The notes below the pieces were generated by a model. The model had not been told where the DNA came from. It ran no database searches and saw nothing but the letters and a program-made list of their open reading frames with translations. Of a stretch of 50,406 nucleotides of DNA, positions 1 through 8,765 are shown in pieces. The stretch is from an uncultured Bacteroidota bacterium (GTDB taxonomy: Bacteria > Bacteroidota > Bacteroidia > Chitinophagales > Saprospiraceae): assembly GCA_903925535.1 (NCBI GenBank), contig CAIYFY010000251.1, positions 1 through 50,406 on the forward strand, read 5' to 3'. A program made the position numbers and the translations under genes. The first letter of the stretch is position 1. The number at the start of each line of letters is the position of its first letter.

Positions 1-2
1 GA

Positions 3-76
3 AGGGCTATAGCTCAGTTGGTTAGAGCGCTACACTGATAATGTAGAGGTCACCAGTTCAACTCTGGTTAGCCCTA
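3..76 (+). tRNA. tRNA-Ile (GAT)
   Basis: A full cloverleaf can be drawn: a 7-bp acceptor stem (AGGGCTA with TAGCCCT), D-stem GCTC/GAGC, anticodon stem CTACA/TGTAG around loop CTGATAA (anticodon GAT), T-stem ACCAG/CTGGT with loop TTCAACT, and discriminator A. CCA is not encoded, so it must be added after transcription. It reads AUC/AUU isoleucine codons. In most bacteria this tRNA sits with tRNA-Ala(TGC) in the 16S-23S spacer; here no 23S gene follows. Confidence 0.97.
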
Positions 77-106
77 CTATCCCACAAAGGAATTCTCAGT
101 GCAGCT

Positions 107-137
107 TTTGTTGCAACAGGTATTTTTTATACTTTTG
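107..137 (+). promoter_or_regulatory. Bacteroidota promoter for tRNA-Ala
   Basis: TTTG at 107-110 is followed after 19 nt by TACTTTTG at 130-137, matching the Bacteroidota housekeeping consensus (TTTG, 19-21 nt, TAnnTTTG). Transcription would start near 144, about 34 nt before tRNA-Ala. It lies between the two tRNAs, so tRNA-Ala probably does not depend on read-through from tRNA-Ile. Confidence 0.7.
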
Positions 138-177
138 CGTCAACAACTGAACTTCCTTACAAAAAACTACCCTTTAC

Positions 178-251
178 GGGGGATTAGCTCAGCTGGCTAG
201 AGCACTAGCTTTGCAAGCTAGGGGTCCTGGGTTCGAATCCCTGATCCTCCA
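178..251 (+). tRNA. tRNA-Ala (TGC)
   Basis: Cloverleaf: acceptor GGGGGAT/ATCCTCC with one G-T wobble, D-stem GCTC/GAGC, anticodon stem CTAGC/GCTAG around TTTGCAA (anticodon TGC), T-loop TTCGAAT, discriminator A, no encoded CCA. The T-stem CTGGG/CCCTG contains one T-T mismatch, a mild oddity. It lies about 100 nt after tRNA-Ile and is followed directly by a strong terminator. Confidence 0.97.
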
Positions 252-260
252 CTGCAACTA

Positions 261-294
261 AAAAGCCGTTCCTTTTGGAGCGGCTTTTTTTTGT
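261..294 (+). terminator. Rho-independent terminator after tRNA-Ala
   Basis: A 12-bp hairpin (arms 261-272 and 277-288, core GCCGTTCC/GGAGCGGC with one T-G pair, loop TTTT) ends in a run of T. Because the stem is flanked by A on one side and T on the other, it can also terminate the minus-strand DUF1501 gene that ends at 316. Confidence 0.92.
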
Positions 295-315
295 TTGTAT
301 CTGACTGTTTTGATG

Positions 316-1977
316 TCAACTCCTGACACCGGCACTGCGCAAAACACTCACTTTCGCTGTATCCGCACGACCTGTTTCCCGGTTCTGAACGCGGACAAAG
401 TAAATACCCTCCGGCAGCGATGTCACATCCATAAAATAATAGTTGGCACCTGGTTGTACTGTTTCCGTCCGGCTGGATACCAGTGTGCCTCCAAGACTGT
501 GCAGTGAAATTACAGCCTGATATGCCCGGTCAGAATGATTCTCTACCAAAATCTCGGTAACACTGACGGCAGGATTCGGGAAAACTGAAACCGGCTTGAA
601 TCCGTCGGTGATAACTGGTGCGCCTCCCCACTGACAGCCCGAATCTACCCGGTATTCCCGGTCAATCAGTTTCATTTTGGAATATCCGTCGAACATTGCT
701 TCCTCCATCACATACGGATTGGCACCCAGCCAGTCTTGCAGCAGTGTAGCAAATACCTGGCGGTAGTCAAACTGCATATCCTTCAACTGATTGTCTGAAG
801 TCAGGTTGTCCAGGTTCGGGTTGGCACCACTCACGCCGGCTTTTACATTTTTACCGAATACCATCATCGGCGCCAGTGTGCCGTGATCGGTGCCAAACGA
901 GCCATTCTCCCTGGCACAACGGCCGAATTCAGAGAACGTGCAGGCAACCACCTGATCGCCCAGTCCCATTAGCTTCAAATCATCAAAGAACGTCTTCACT
1001 GCGTCCGAGAGGGTCTGCATCAGCGTGGCATGTGTTCCGAGGCTGGTATCGCCCGAATCTACCTGGGCACTGTGCGTGTCAAAGCCACCCAGCTGACAAA
1101 GGTAAATCTTCGTCTTGCACCCCCCGCGTATCATACGCGCTATGGTTTTCAGCTGACTGGCAAACGTATTGTTCGGATAAGAAGTAATAGCATTGCTGCC
1201 CGCATTGAATACCTGGGAAATACGCTGGGCGTACAGGTTAATGCTGCGCTCAACCCCCATAATATAAGCAAGTTCATCGCCGTGCTCTGTATCGGGTATG
1301 TTGGTGACGGGAGCTCCGCCAATCGTCTGAATCAGGGAAAAGAAACCGGCAGGATCCTGGCCACTCAGATTAATTGAATTCTGGTGTTCCGATTCAGTGT
1401 GAAAACCCAGCGATGTATTCGGATCACCTACCTGAATACCCAGCGGATCAGGCATGGACGCTGTGGGCTCTCCTGCCACATCAGGATAGAATGCCTGCAG
1501 GGCACGACCCATCCAGCCGGATGCCGTACTGGAACCAACGCCGGAATCTGCCCCGGCAAGCCATATATCGGTACCCTTGAAATGCGACTGGTTCATACTT
1601 TGATAACCGACTGCCTGTATGACATTGACCATACCTTCGTCATACATGGACTTCACGGCAGTCATGCGCGGGTGAAGTCCCGCAATACTGTCACTGGACA
1701 ACCCGCCGTCAATATTGATAAAGGCACTCTGGTCAATACGCGTGGTAGGCCTCAACTGAGCGTAACGATCGTAACGCGCCGCAGGAATAACCATATTGAG
1801 CCCGTCGTTACCTCCCTTCAGTTGTATGAGCACCAGTACCCTGTCCTCAACACCATCGCAGTCTGCAAGAATCCGGGCCATTTTGCTGTTGGCAAACGGG
1901 CGTACGGAAAATCCATTGAGGGCAAAGGGCGTTACGCCGGCTGCCGGTAAAAATTTGAGAAAATTTCTCCTTTTCAT
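316..1977 (-). CDS. DUF1501 family secreted protein with Tat signal and T9SS sorting domain
   Basis: A 553-residue protein of the DUF1501 family (sulfatase/alkaline-phosphatase-like fold; exact reaction unknown). The start at 1977 is chosen because it opens with a twin-arginine signal (MKRRNFLKFLPAAG) characteristic of the family; an upstream start at 2076 would bury that signal behind a hydrophobic extension. Family segments such as IQLKGGNDGLNMV, SHFKGTDIW, LGGFDTH and FSEFGRCARENGSFGTDHGT are visible. About 80 C-terminal residues, from VFPNPAVS to the end, form a type-A T9SS sorting domain (PEGIYFVRV core). The protein should therefore cross the inner membrane by Tat, folded, and then be handed to T9SS. 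DUF1501 genes often neighbour DUF1800 genes; none is here. No Shine-Dalgarno sequence is seen. Confidence 0.9.
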   Translation of the reverse strand: MKRRNFLKFLPAAGVTPFALNGFSVRPFANSKMARILADCDGVEDRVLVLIQLKGGNDGLNMVIPAARYDRYAQLRPTTRIDQSAFINIDGGLSSDSIAGLHPRMTAVKSMYDEGMVNVIQAVGYQSMNQSHFKGTDIWLAGADSGVGSSTASGWMGRALQAFYPDVAGEPTASMPDPLGIQVGDPNTSLGFHTESEHQNSINLSGQDPAGFFSLIQTIGGAPVTNIPDTEHGDELAYIMGVERSINLYAQRISQVFNAGSNAITSYPNNTFASQLKTIARMIRGGCKTKIYLCQLGGFDTHSAQVDSGDTSLGTHATLMQTLSDAVKTFFDDLKLMGLGDQVVACTFSEFGRCARENGSFGTDHGTLAPMMVFGKNVKAGVSGANPNLDNLTSDNQLKDMQFDYRQVFATLLQDWLGANPYVMEEAMFDGYSKMKLIDREYRVDSGCQWGGAPVITDGFKPVSVFPNPAVSVTEILVENHSDRAYQAVISLHSLGGTLVSSRTETVQPGANYYFMDVTSLPEGIYFVRVQNRETGRADTAKVSVLRSAGVRS

Positions 1978-2154
1978 GCGCTTGACAGATTTCAGTGTGA
2001 AGTACTGGACTTTCAGGGGGTGAATATAGTTTAGATAAAAAAAATGGAGAAGGTTTAATGATAAAAAATCAAACAACTGTTTTATTCGTTAAGGTTCAAG
2101 TAACCTCTCATTCAGTCCAATTCCATACTTTCGCCCTGAAAATAAGATTCAAAC

Positions 2155-3459
2155 ATGAAAAAACTGCTCTCTTTACCTCTGTTACTCTGCTTTCTCTCCG
2201 CGTCATTCGCACAGAAAAGTGATACCTACGAGTTCAGGGAATACAAGCGCCACGCTGCCACGCCCGTGAAAAGTCAGGACCAGACCGGTACCTGCTGGGC
2301 CTTCAGTACAGCATCCTTCCTCGAAAGTGAAGCCCTTCGCCTCGGAAAAGGTGATGTGGATCTGAGTGAAATGTTCGTTGTACGCCATATTTATCGCCAG
2401 AAATGTGAAAACTATGTACGCCGTCAGGGTACTGCACAACTCAGCGAAGGCGGACTGGCACACGACTATCTCAACGCTGTAAAAGAGTATGGCGTTGTAC
2501 CGGAGAGTGTATATCCCGGCCGCAAGGATTCAAAAACGCCGTTCAACCACGGTCCGCTCGAAAAGGCACTGCGCGAAAAATGCCAGTCGCTGGTGGACGA
2601 CGCACGCAACAAAAAACTGGGCGCCGACTGGATGGCGCCTGTTGACTCCATTCTCGATGTTTATCTGGGAGCCGCGCCGCGCAAGTTCACCTACAACAAC
2701 GCGGTGTTCAGTCCGCAGTCGTTTCGCGACTTCCTGGGCATCAATCCGGACAACTATGTATCGGTAACCTCCTTCACACATCATCCGTTCTGGACAACCT
2801 TCACCCTGGAAGTTCCGGATAACTGGTCGAATGGAGATTTTTACAACCTGCCCCTCGACGAATTCATGCGCTGTGCCACACACGCCATCGAAAAAGGCTA
2901 TACGATGGCCTGGGATGCCGATGTGAGCAATGCCGGATTCGCTGCCAAAAGCGGAATAGCCATTGTTCCCAAAGCAGATTTGTCGGCAATGAGCTCTTCC
3001 GATCGCGAAAAATCCTTCAAAAAATACCAGCCGGAAGTAGCTGTAAATCAGGAGTACCGCCAGCAACTGTTCGACAGACAGGAAACTACGGATGACCACC
3101 TCATGCATATTGTGGGTGTGCTCGACGAGAAAAACTCGGGACTTTTCTACATTACCAAAAACTCCTGGGGTGAAATTTCTGAAAACAAAGGCTATGTATA
3201 TGTTTCCGATGCATACCTGCGACTCAATTCCATCTCTTTCACACTCCCCAAAGAAGCTATTCCTCAGGATCTGCGCCGCCGGCTCGGGCTGGAGCCCGGC
3301 GAGGTGAATATCGAGCGTACACCCGAAATGAATATTCAGCCGGTAACACCGCCAACACCACCCTCCAATACAAAAACAACTACTTACGGACGTTCCAAGC
3401 CGGCGCCAACCACCATACAGACACGCCCTGCCAAATCAACTGGCAACAAGAAAGACTAA
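2155..3459 (+). CDS. Secreted papain-family (C1) cysteine peptidase
   Basis: 434 residues beginning with a Sec signal peptide (MKKLLSLPLLLCFLSASFAQ). The papain active site is intact: oxyanion Gln41 and nucleophile Cys47 in the QDQTGTCWAFS block, His318 in DHLMHIVGV, and Asn336 in TKNSWGE. The long insert between Cys and His resembles the bleomycin-hydrolase/PepC branch more than classical papain. There is no recognisable inhibitory propeptide. The C-terminus (about residue 385 on) is a Pro/Thr-rich tail of low complexity, with no T9SS domain. It probably degrades peptides in the periplasm or at the surface. TACTTTCG, a weak match to the -7 box, lies upstream near 2130. Confidence 0.88.
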   Translation: MKKLLSLPLLLCFLSASFAQKSDTYEFREYKRHAATPVKSQDQTGTCWAFSTASFLESEALRLGKGDVDLSEMFVVRHIYRQKCENYVRRQGTAQLSEGGLAHDYLNAVKEYGVVPESVYPGRKDSKTPFNHGPLEKALREKCQSLVDDARNKKLGADWMAPVDSILDVYLGAAPRKFTYNNAVFSPQSFRDFLGINPDNYVSVTSFTHHPFWTTFTLEVPDNWSNGDFYNLPLDEFMRCATHAIEKGYTMAWDADVSNAGFAAKSGIAIVPKADLSAMSSSDREKSFKKYQPEVAVNQEYRQQLFDRQETTDDHLMHIVGVLDEKNSGLFYITKNSWGEISENKGYVYVSDAYLRLNSISFTLPKEAIPQDLRRRLGLEPGEVNIERTPEMNIQPVTPPTPPSNTKTTTYGRSKPAPTTIQTRPAKSTGNKKD

Positions 3460-3493
3460 GGAACTGTCCTCATTTTAAAATTCTGACTTCACC

Positions 3494-4621
3494 ATGAAAA
3501 ATACACCACTCACCGAAAAGCACACCGCGCTCGGCGCAAAAATGGCCGAATTCGCAGGCTATAATATGCCCATCTCCTACTCTACGATCACCGAAGAGCA
3601 CAACGCCGTCAGACAGGCTGTGGGTGTATTCGATGTGAGCCACATGGGTGAGTTCATCGTGCGCGGGAAGCAGGCCACCGCTTTCCTGCAGGCAGCCACT
3701 TCAAATGATGTGAGCAAACTGAAACCGGGAGAGATACAGTACTCCTGCATGCCCAACAAGAAAGGTGGTATTGTGGATGACCTGCTCGTTTATCGCCTCG
3801 ACGATGCTGCCGAAATGACCGTGGACGGCGAAGAGTCGTACATGCTCGTAGTAAATGCCAGTAACGAAATCAAGGACTGGCGCTGGCTCAAGCGGATTTC
3901 ACGCGGATTTGAAGTTAAAATGCAGAATATTTCGTCCAAGACAGGACTTATAGCTGTACAAGGTCCCAAAGCCGTGGAGGCACTGAAAAAACTGACTGAC
4001 ATTGACCTGGGTTCCATCAAATACTACAACTTTCGCAGAGGAAAATTTGCCGGCTGCCAGAACGTGATTGTATCAGCAACCGGCTACACCGGTGCAGGTG
4101 GCTTCGAGATTTACGCCAAAAACCGCGATATCGCCAAAATATGGGATAAGGTGTTCAAAGCCGGCGAGAAATTCGGTATCAAGCCCGCGGGCCTGGGCGC
4201 GCGCGATACCCTGCGCCTGGAGATGGGATACTGTCTCTACGGCAACGACATCAACGATAAAACCAGTCCGCTGGAAGCCGGTCTCGGATGGATCACCAAG
4301 CTGAACAAGGAAGCCGATTTCCCTTCCAAAGCCAAATTCGTGAAGCAAAAAGCGGACGGTGTCAAACGCAAACTGGTGGCATTCACACTCGATAATGAGC
4401 GCCGTGTACCCCGCCACGATTATGTCATCGAGAGCCGCCGCGGTGCCGTTATTGGCGTAGTTACCTCAGGTACCCACTCCCCTACCCTCGACAAGCCGAT
4501 TGGCATGGGGTACGTAAAAGCTAAATACGCCGAACCCGGTACGAAGATTATGGTTGTTGCCGGCAGCAAGAAACTGGAAGCCGTAGTATGCCGACTTCCG
4601 TTTGTCTCGGGGAAGGTGTAG
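3494..4621 (+). CDS. gcvT: Aminomethyltransferase, glycine cleavage T protein
   Basis: 375 residues, the usual GcvT length. It transfers the methylene group from the H-protein-bound aminomethyl to tetrahydrofolate, giving 5,10-methylene-THF and ammonia. Family blocks are clear: the N-terminal LTEKHTALGAKMAEFAGY, FDVSHMGEF, GGIVDDLLVYR, VQGPKA, TGYTGAGGFEIY, GLGARDTLRLEMGY (folate site) and GVVTSGTHSPTL near the end. It begins 34 nt after the peptidase and may share its transcript. No other glycine-cleavage gene is nearby, as is common in Bacteroidota. It ends 4 nt from the convergent methyltransferase. Confidence 0.97.
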   Translation: MKNTPLTEKHTALGAKMAEFAGYNMPISYSTITEEHNAVRQAVGVFDVSHMGEFIVRGKQATAFLQAATSNDVSKLKPGEIQYSCMPNKKGGIVDDLLVYRLDDAAEMTVDGEESYMLVVNASNEIKDWRWLKRISRGFEVKMQNISSKTGLIAVQGPKAVEALKKLTDIDLGSIKYYNFRRGKFAGCQNVIVSATGYTGAGGFEIYAKNRDIAKIWDKVFKAGEKFGIKPAGLGARDTLRLEMGYCLYGNDINDKTSPLEAGLGWITKLNKEADFPSKAKFVKQKADGVKRKLVAFTLDNERRVPRHDYVIESRRGAVIGVVTSGTHSPTLDKPIGMGYVKAKYAEPGTKIMVVAGSKKLEAVVCRLPFVSGKV

Positions 4622-4625
4622 AAAT

Positions 4626-5243
4626 CTAGTGCTTCTCAAACACCCCCTCATAAAAAGGAATACCCACCCTGAACCATTCCTGACGCACTGGAATAAAGCC
4701 AGCTTCAGCGATCATCCTGTCTGTGGGTCTGTTAAGTTGACAACCATCGGCGATTTTTGCCCACACCGGCCGCAAAGCATCCTGCAAGCGGCCGGTGTGT
4801 TTGTTATGTGAACGTATATGCTCCAGCACTACAAGCTGCCCGCCGGGCTTCAACCACCGCATGAAATCGCGCAGGGCACCCTCTGCATCCGGAATAGTGC
4901 ACAAAACCAGCGTGCAGACAACGTAATCAAGTGAATTCTCTTCCATCATTTCATAGAGAGCAGGGTCGCCACAGCCGGTCTGATGCAACACAATACGATT
5001 CCCCAGAGCAGACTGCCTTTTTCTTTCGGCTGCCTGCCTGATCATCCAGGGAGAGGGCTCTATTCCGATTATCTCGGTGTTATCGTTATAGTGCACAAAA
5101 TTGATACCTGTACCTGCACCTACCTCCAGTATGCGGCCGCTAAGCCCTGAAAGTAGCCGGGCACGCCTGTGACGCAGGTAGGGTTTCTCCAGAAACTGCA
5201 TCAGAAAATCATACCACTGACCGAATGTTTTGCTGTATTTCAT
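4626..5243 (-). CDS. Class I SAM-dependent methyltransferase
   Basis: 205 residues with the Rossmann SAM-binding motif I LEVGAGTGINF, motif II with an acidic end (EIIGIEPS), and the later LDYVVCTLVLCTIPD and LRWLKPGGQLVVLEH blocks typical of the Methyltransf_11/UbiE-like group. Substrate cannot be told. It converges on gcvT (4 nt between stops). A -7-like box, TACATTTG on the minus strand at 5272-5265, lies 22 nt upstream of the start, overlapping the end of the decayed ATPase locus. Confidence 0.87.
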   Translation of the reverse strand: MKYSKTFGQWYDFLMQFLEKPYLRHRRARLLSGLSGRILEVGAGTGINFVHYNDNTEIIGIEPSPWMIRQAAERKRQSALGNRIVLHQTGCGDPALYEMMEENSLDYVVCTLVLCTIPDAEGALRDFMRWLKPGGQLVVLEHIRSHNKHTGRLQDALRPVWAKIADGCQLNRPTDRMIAEAGFIPVRQEWFRVGIPFYEGVFEKH

Positions 5244-5261
5244 TGAAATCCGGATTATTTT

Positions 5262-5965
5262 TCACAAATGTAAATGTAGGGAGTTTTGCTGCACCCACCC
5301 GAGAATTCCATACAAAGGAATATTGCGCATCCAGTCCCGGCTCTCGTAGCCAGCCAGCGAGGTTCTGATACATATTTCGGGCTTATACTTGTCGTAATAC
5401 CCCCGGAGGCTGCGGTACCGGACGCTCACCGATGATTTGACCTCAATGGGTATGGCCAGCCCATCTTTTTGAATGACAAAATCAATTTCGGATTCGCCTG
5501 AATCGGGCGTCCAGTAAAAAGCCTGCTGTTTCTGGCTTGTCAGTTGCTGCAAAACGAACTGTTCGGTTATTACTCCCCTGAACTCTGTAAACATCTGGTC
5601 ACCCCGGAGCAGAATTTCGGGTGTAATTCCACCCATGGCACACAACAAACCAACATCATTCAGGTAAATCTTGAAATCAGGGTTTCGGCAGGGTTTATAA
5701 CAAAACCAGCCAAAATATTCAGCGCGGACAGTATCTTGCGGGGATCATAACCCCGCCTGAATATATCGTGCAACTCTCTCGTACTCTCAAAATTGAAATA
5801 GGCCGTCTGCCGGAATTCGTTATGCCCGAATTCCTTCATGAGCCATGTTTTACCCACCTGCCGCGCACCCTGTATAATCAGGGGTTTCCTGACGGGCTGT
5901 TTTTTCCATTCCAGTAACTTCCGGTATGCGTCTCTTTGCATGCTTGACATCTTTCGAAGATACAA
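5262..5965 (-). pseudogene. Internally deleted AAA/DUF4143 ATPase
   Basis: Two pieces of one gene lie end to end. The upstream piece (5965-5660, 101 residues) carries the AAA_14 N-terminus with Walker A (GARQVGKT) and runs up to NPAETLI, just before the expected Walker B strand. The downstream piece resumes with FKIYLNDVGLLCAMGG, the start of the DUF4143 nuclease-like domain, and continues through EIDFVIQ and IPIEVKSS to 5262. Full-length members are near 380 residues, so roughly 150-200 residues are missing, and the reading frame is shifted at the join (about 5672-5679). The join has the look of a short-homology deletion around GATTT. Walker B is gone, so ATPase activity is lost. A stand-alone 128-residue DUF4143 product from 5648 is possible but unlikely to be functional. 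Confidence 0.88.
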
Positions 5966-5974
5966 AGATGACAG

Positions 5975-6018
5975 TTAAGTTTAAAAAAATGTAAATTTGT
6001 ACATTTTTTCAAACTTAA
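5975..6018. repeat. AT-rich 19-bp inverted repeat upstream of the decayed ATPase
   Basis: Arms 5975-5993 and 6000-6018 are complementary at 18 of 19 positions with a 6-nt loop. It lies just upstream of the ATPase start (5965, minus strand) and just past the stop of the patatin gene (6040). It could be an operator or a weak AT-rich terminator; the lack of a GC stem argues against a classical terminator. Confidence 0.75.
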
Positions 6019-6039
6019 AAATGTACTTAAACTACACTT

Positions 6040-7485
6040 TTATGGATTTAAAATGTCAGGCTCCTGAATAACCCCTGCCATCTTTTCTCTTAACTGGTGT
6101 TCCATGGTGGCTCTGCCCGCCTCAATCAGGGCATCAAGCATGTGGGTGCCCGGACGCTTTTGTTCCGCCGAAAACCACAGGGTTGTTTCCATCTGGTTGG
6201 CCAGTTCAACAGCCTGCTGCGAACCGGAAGGTTTGCCGAGCAAGTGATAGATATAACAAGTAATCACACGATCCTTCCAGTAACTGTCGCCAAAGAGTGA
6301 TTTGTAATTCATGTCTCTGATACGACTCAGGAAAACATCGCCCAACCGGCCAAGCGACGACAAGCGTGCATTCAACTGAAGCAAAACGTATTTCAGTGGA
6401 ACGGTCTGGAGTATCTCAAAATCGCTCAGGTAACCGGGAGACTCCTGTGAAACAATCCCCTTTACCGCAGATACAAACTTGCGGGCCATCAAGTAACTCG
6501 CTCCCAGACAAAGCAGACATATCGAGAGTACCATGGACACCGGTATGATCAGCAGCTTTTCGCCGGAGGCCACCAGTACCAACAGCGCAACTGCCGCCAG
6601 CACAGCTGCCAGTACCTGATACTGACGCAAAGACCACTGCAGGAAAAAAGATGTTTTTCCTGTATCTTCATCAGCCAAACCCGCTATTTCCCTGCGACTG
6701 GCATCGGAAACAATGAATGCTCCGATATAGGGAACTTTTCCCTCTTTACTCATACGGCGCTCAAACAGTTTCACACTCTCTATGCCCTGATTGTCTGTGA
6801 TTCCACCATCCATGAGCCGGACAGGGCGCCGTTTTTCCCAAAGAGAGGAGAGCGTACTGTCTGCAGAGGCCGCAAAATCACCAGGCATGAGCAGCGGCTC
6901 AAAACCACCCGGGAAACAACTCGACGCAGCCACAATATCTGCCAGACGAATTTCACGGGCTGCCTCCGTAGTAAGTCTTGACTGACTATGACCAATCACC
7001 GCGTTGGCACTGACAGCAAAGCGAAACATCTTGCTGTGCTCTACATCCGTGGCGTTGAATGCAAATTCTGGCAGTCTTGACCGCGCCTCCAGCAAGGTTC
7101 CGAGGGTTGCTCCGTGAAAAAACTCCTCGTCATACACCAGCGCAAAGGCATTGATCAGATTTCTTTGTTTCAGCGGATAATCCTTCCAGGCATCCGGGTT
7201 GTTCAGCTTGCTCAGTGCACTGACAAGCAGCGTGTCTTTTTTAAGGAAACCATACATTTTATGGTAAAAATCGTCAAAAGATCCGCCCTGCGCGAGCGTG
7301 TGCGCGTACACGACCCCGGTGATGGTTCCTCCTGAAATAGAAGACAGAATTGCCAGTTGTTTCAGGAGCGGCTCATTCTCATACTGCATCTCGTGCAGAC
7401 AAGTCATACCACCCAGATGAAAGGCAGCTGCCCGGTATCCGCCGCCGGACAGTGAAAGTGCGATGTTTTGAAAACGAACTGGCAT
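6040..7485 (-). CDS. Patatin-like phospholipase with membrane hairpin
   Basis: 481 residues. The N-terminal patatin domain shows the oxyanion loop LSGGGYRAAAFHLGG (residues 12-26), nucleophile Ser51 in SSISGGTITG (the first Gly of GxSxG is Ser), and the dyad Asp226 in LMDGGITDNQG. It should hydrolyse acyl esters of phospholipids or similar lipids. After the catalytic part, two adjacent hydrophobic stretches (about residues 275-325) form a likely membrane hairpin, followed by a roughly 150-residue C-terminal region without a recognised domain. There is no signal peptide, so the catalytic part probably faces the cytoplasm. Stand-alone gene, divergent from the lipoprotein at 7766. Confidence 0.88.
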   Translation of the reverse strand: MPVRFQNIALSLSGGGYRAAAFHLGGMTCLHEMQYENEPLLKQLAILSSISGGTITGVVYAHTLAQGGSFDDFYHKMYGFLKKDTLLVSALSKLNNPDAWKDYPLKQRNLINAFALVYDEEFFHGATLGTLLEARSRLPEFAFNATDVEHSKMFRFAVSANAVIGHSQSRLTTEAAREIRLADIVAASSCFPGGFEPLLMPGDFAASADSTLSSLWEKRRPVRLMDGGITDNQGIESVKLFERRMSKEGKVPYIGAFIVSDASRREIAGLADEDTGKTSFFLQWSLRQYQVLAAVLAAVALLVLVASGEKLLIIPVSMVLSICLLCLGASYLMARKFVSAVKGIVSQESPGYLSDFEILQTVPLKYVLLQLNARLSSLGRLGDVFLSRIRDMNYKSLFGDSYWKDRVITCYIYHLLGKPSGSQQAVELANQMETTLWFSAEQKRPGTHMLDALIEAGRATMEHQLREKMAGVIQEPDILNP

Positions 7486-7765
7486 ACGATTGACCGGTTA
7501 ATATGTACCTTTCAGAGGAATGGCATCAGAACTGTTTTACCGGTTCCTGCCGGCTCGAAAGGTTTGCAAAGTAACGAAGAAGTACGTCCACTTTCCCCGA
7601 TATCTCTCATCCCGGAGATGTATTTCCGGCCAGAAACTTCATCTTTTACAATTCTGTTACATCATTTTACCGCATAAAAATTATACCATAACGGGAAGCA
7701 TGCACCTTTGCTTCATCGTTCACCGCAACGGCCTGACTTGCCGTTATCACAAACACCACTCGCTC

Positions 7766-8749
7766 ATGAAAGTACGCCTGTTCGCTCTTCTGATGCTGCT
7801 CAGCTCGGGAATCGCATGTCAGCACGAATCTGCCACGACAAGTAAAGAAAGTGCCGGCAGCAGATCCGGTATCGTTTACCACTCCCCCGATGGAGGTAAA
7901 ACCTGGGAGGATATCAGCACGGGCTTGCACGACAGTCTGAAACCAAACAGTCTCAGTTTCCATGAGGGGGAACTCTGGCTCGGAGCATCCGACGGACTCT
8001 ACCGTGGTACCCGGTATATCTCCGAGACCGTCTGGGAAAAAACGCCCCTGGATGCCCGTGAACTGGGTGGATTCACGGAAGGCAGGGAGGGTCGGTACGT
8101 TATATCTTACTGGCACGGTATCTTTCAGGAGCTTCCGGGTACCGGATTATGGGCTCCCATGCACCAGCATATGCAGGATCCGCTGGTAAATGCCCTTACA
8201 GAAACCGGCACAGGATCGCTGCTGGCTGGCTGTGAAAGCGGTATCTACCGGTCCGACAACCGGGGTAAAAGCTGGACGCAAGTGTGCAAGAGCATCCGGA
8301 TAATCAGTCTCATGCAACATAACGGCGTTATTATCGCCGGAAGTATTGCCGGTATTTACCGGTCTGCCGACGATGGCAAAACATGGGAAAGAACGCTGAC
8401 CGGCGATCTGGAGGCCCGGCAGATTTACTCCGTCAGGGAGGGCATAATCGGACTGGTAGAACAAGACCCGCCCGTGAGGGGGGTACGGGAAAGAGGACTG
8501 TACCTGTCTGCGGATAACGGACTCACCTGGAAGCCGTCCGGAGTAAGACCTCCGGGAGCTATCTACAGTATGGTGGTATCCGGTAATATTGTTTACACCG
8601 TTACGTCCACCGGAATATACAGTTCCGAAAATCTGGGAGCGAGCTGGACTCCCGTGAACCCGGCAACCAACAAAGAAGATGTATTTACTACCCTGATTTC
8701 TGCGGGGGGCGATTTATATCTGTTTGTGAATAACGGTGGTGGGTGTTAA
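7766..8749 (+). CDS. Lipoprotein with sialidase-type (BNR/Asp-box) propeller repeats
   Basis: 327 residues from the start at 7766, which is chosen because it gives a lipoprotein signal (MKVRLFALLMLLSSGIAC); the frame is open upstream to 7520 but that extension has no secretion signal. At least five Asp-box repeats of the form S-x-D-x-G-x-T-W are visible (HSPDGGKTW, RSDNRGKSW, RSADDGKTW, LSADNGLTW, SSENLGASW), so the mature part should be a beta-propeller exposed outside the inner membrane. No catalytic sialidase residues are evident. It is followed closely by the membrane-anchored regulator gene and the two are probably co-transcribed, suggesting that the propeller senses or presents a signal. 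Confidence 0.82.
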   Translation: MKVRLFALLMLLSSGIACQHESATTSKESAGSRSGIVYHSPDGGKTWEDISTGLHDSLKPNSLSFHEGELWLGASDGLYRGTRYISETVWEKTPLDARELGGFTEGREGRYVISYWHGIFQELPGTGLWAPMHQHMQDPLVNALTETGTGSLLAGCESGIYRSDNRGKSWTQVCKSIRIISLMQHNGVIIAGSIAGIYRSADDGKTWERTLTGDLEARQIYSVREGIIGLVEQDPPVRGVRERGLYLSADNGLTWKPSGVRPPGAIYSMVVSGNIVYTVTSTGIYSSENLGASWTPVNPATNKEDVFTTLISAGGDLYLFVNNGGGC

Positions 8750-8765
8750 TGCGTATTTTTCCGGC

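Noticed and set aside
7520..7765. N-terminal extension of the propeller lipoprotein
   Set aside because: The extension has no signal and would hide the lipoprotein signal starting at 7766.
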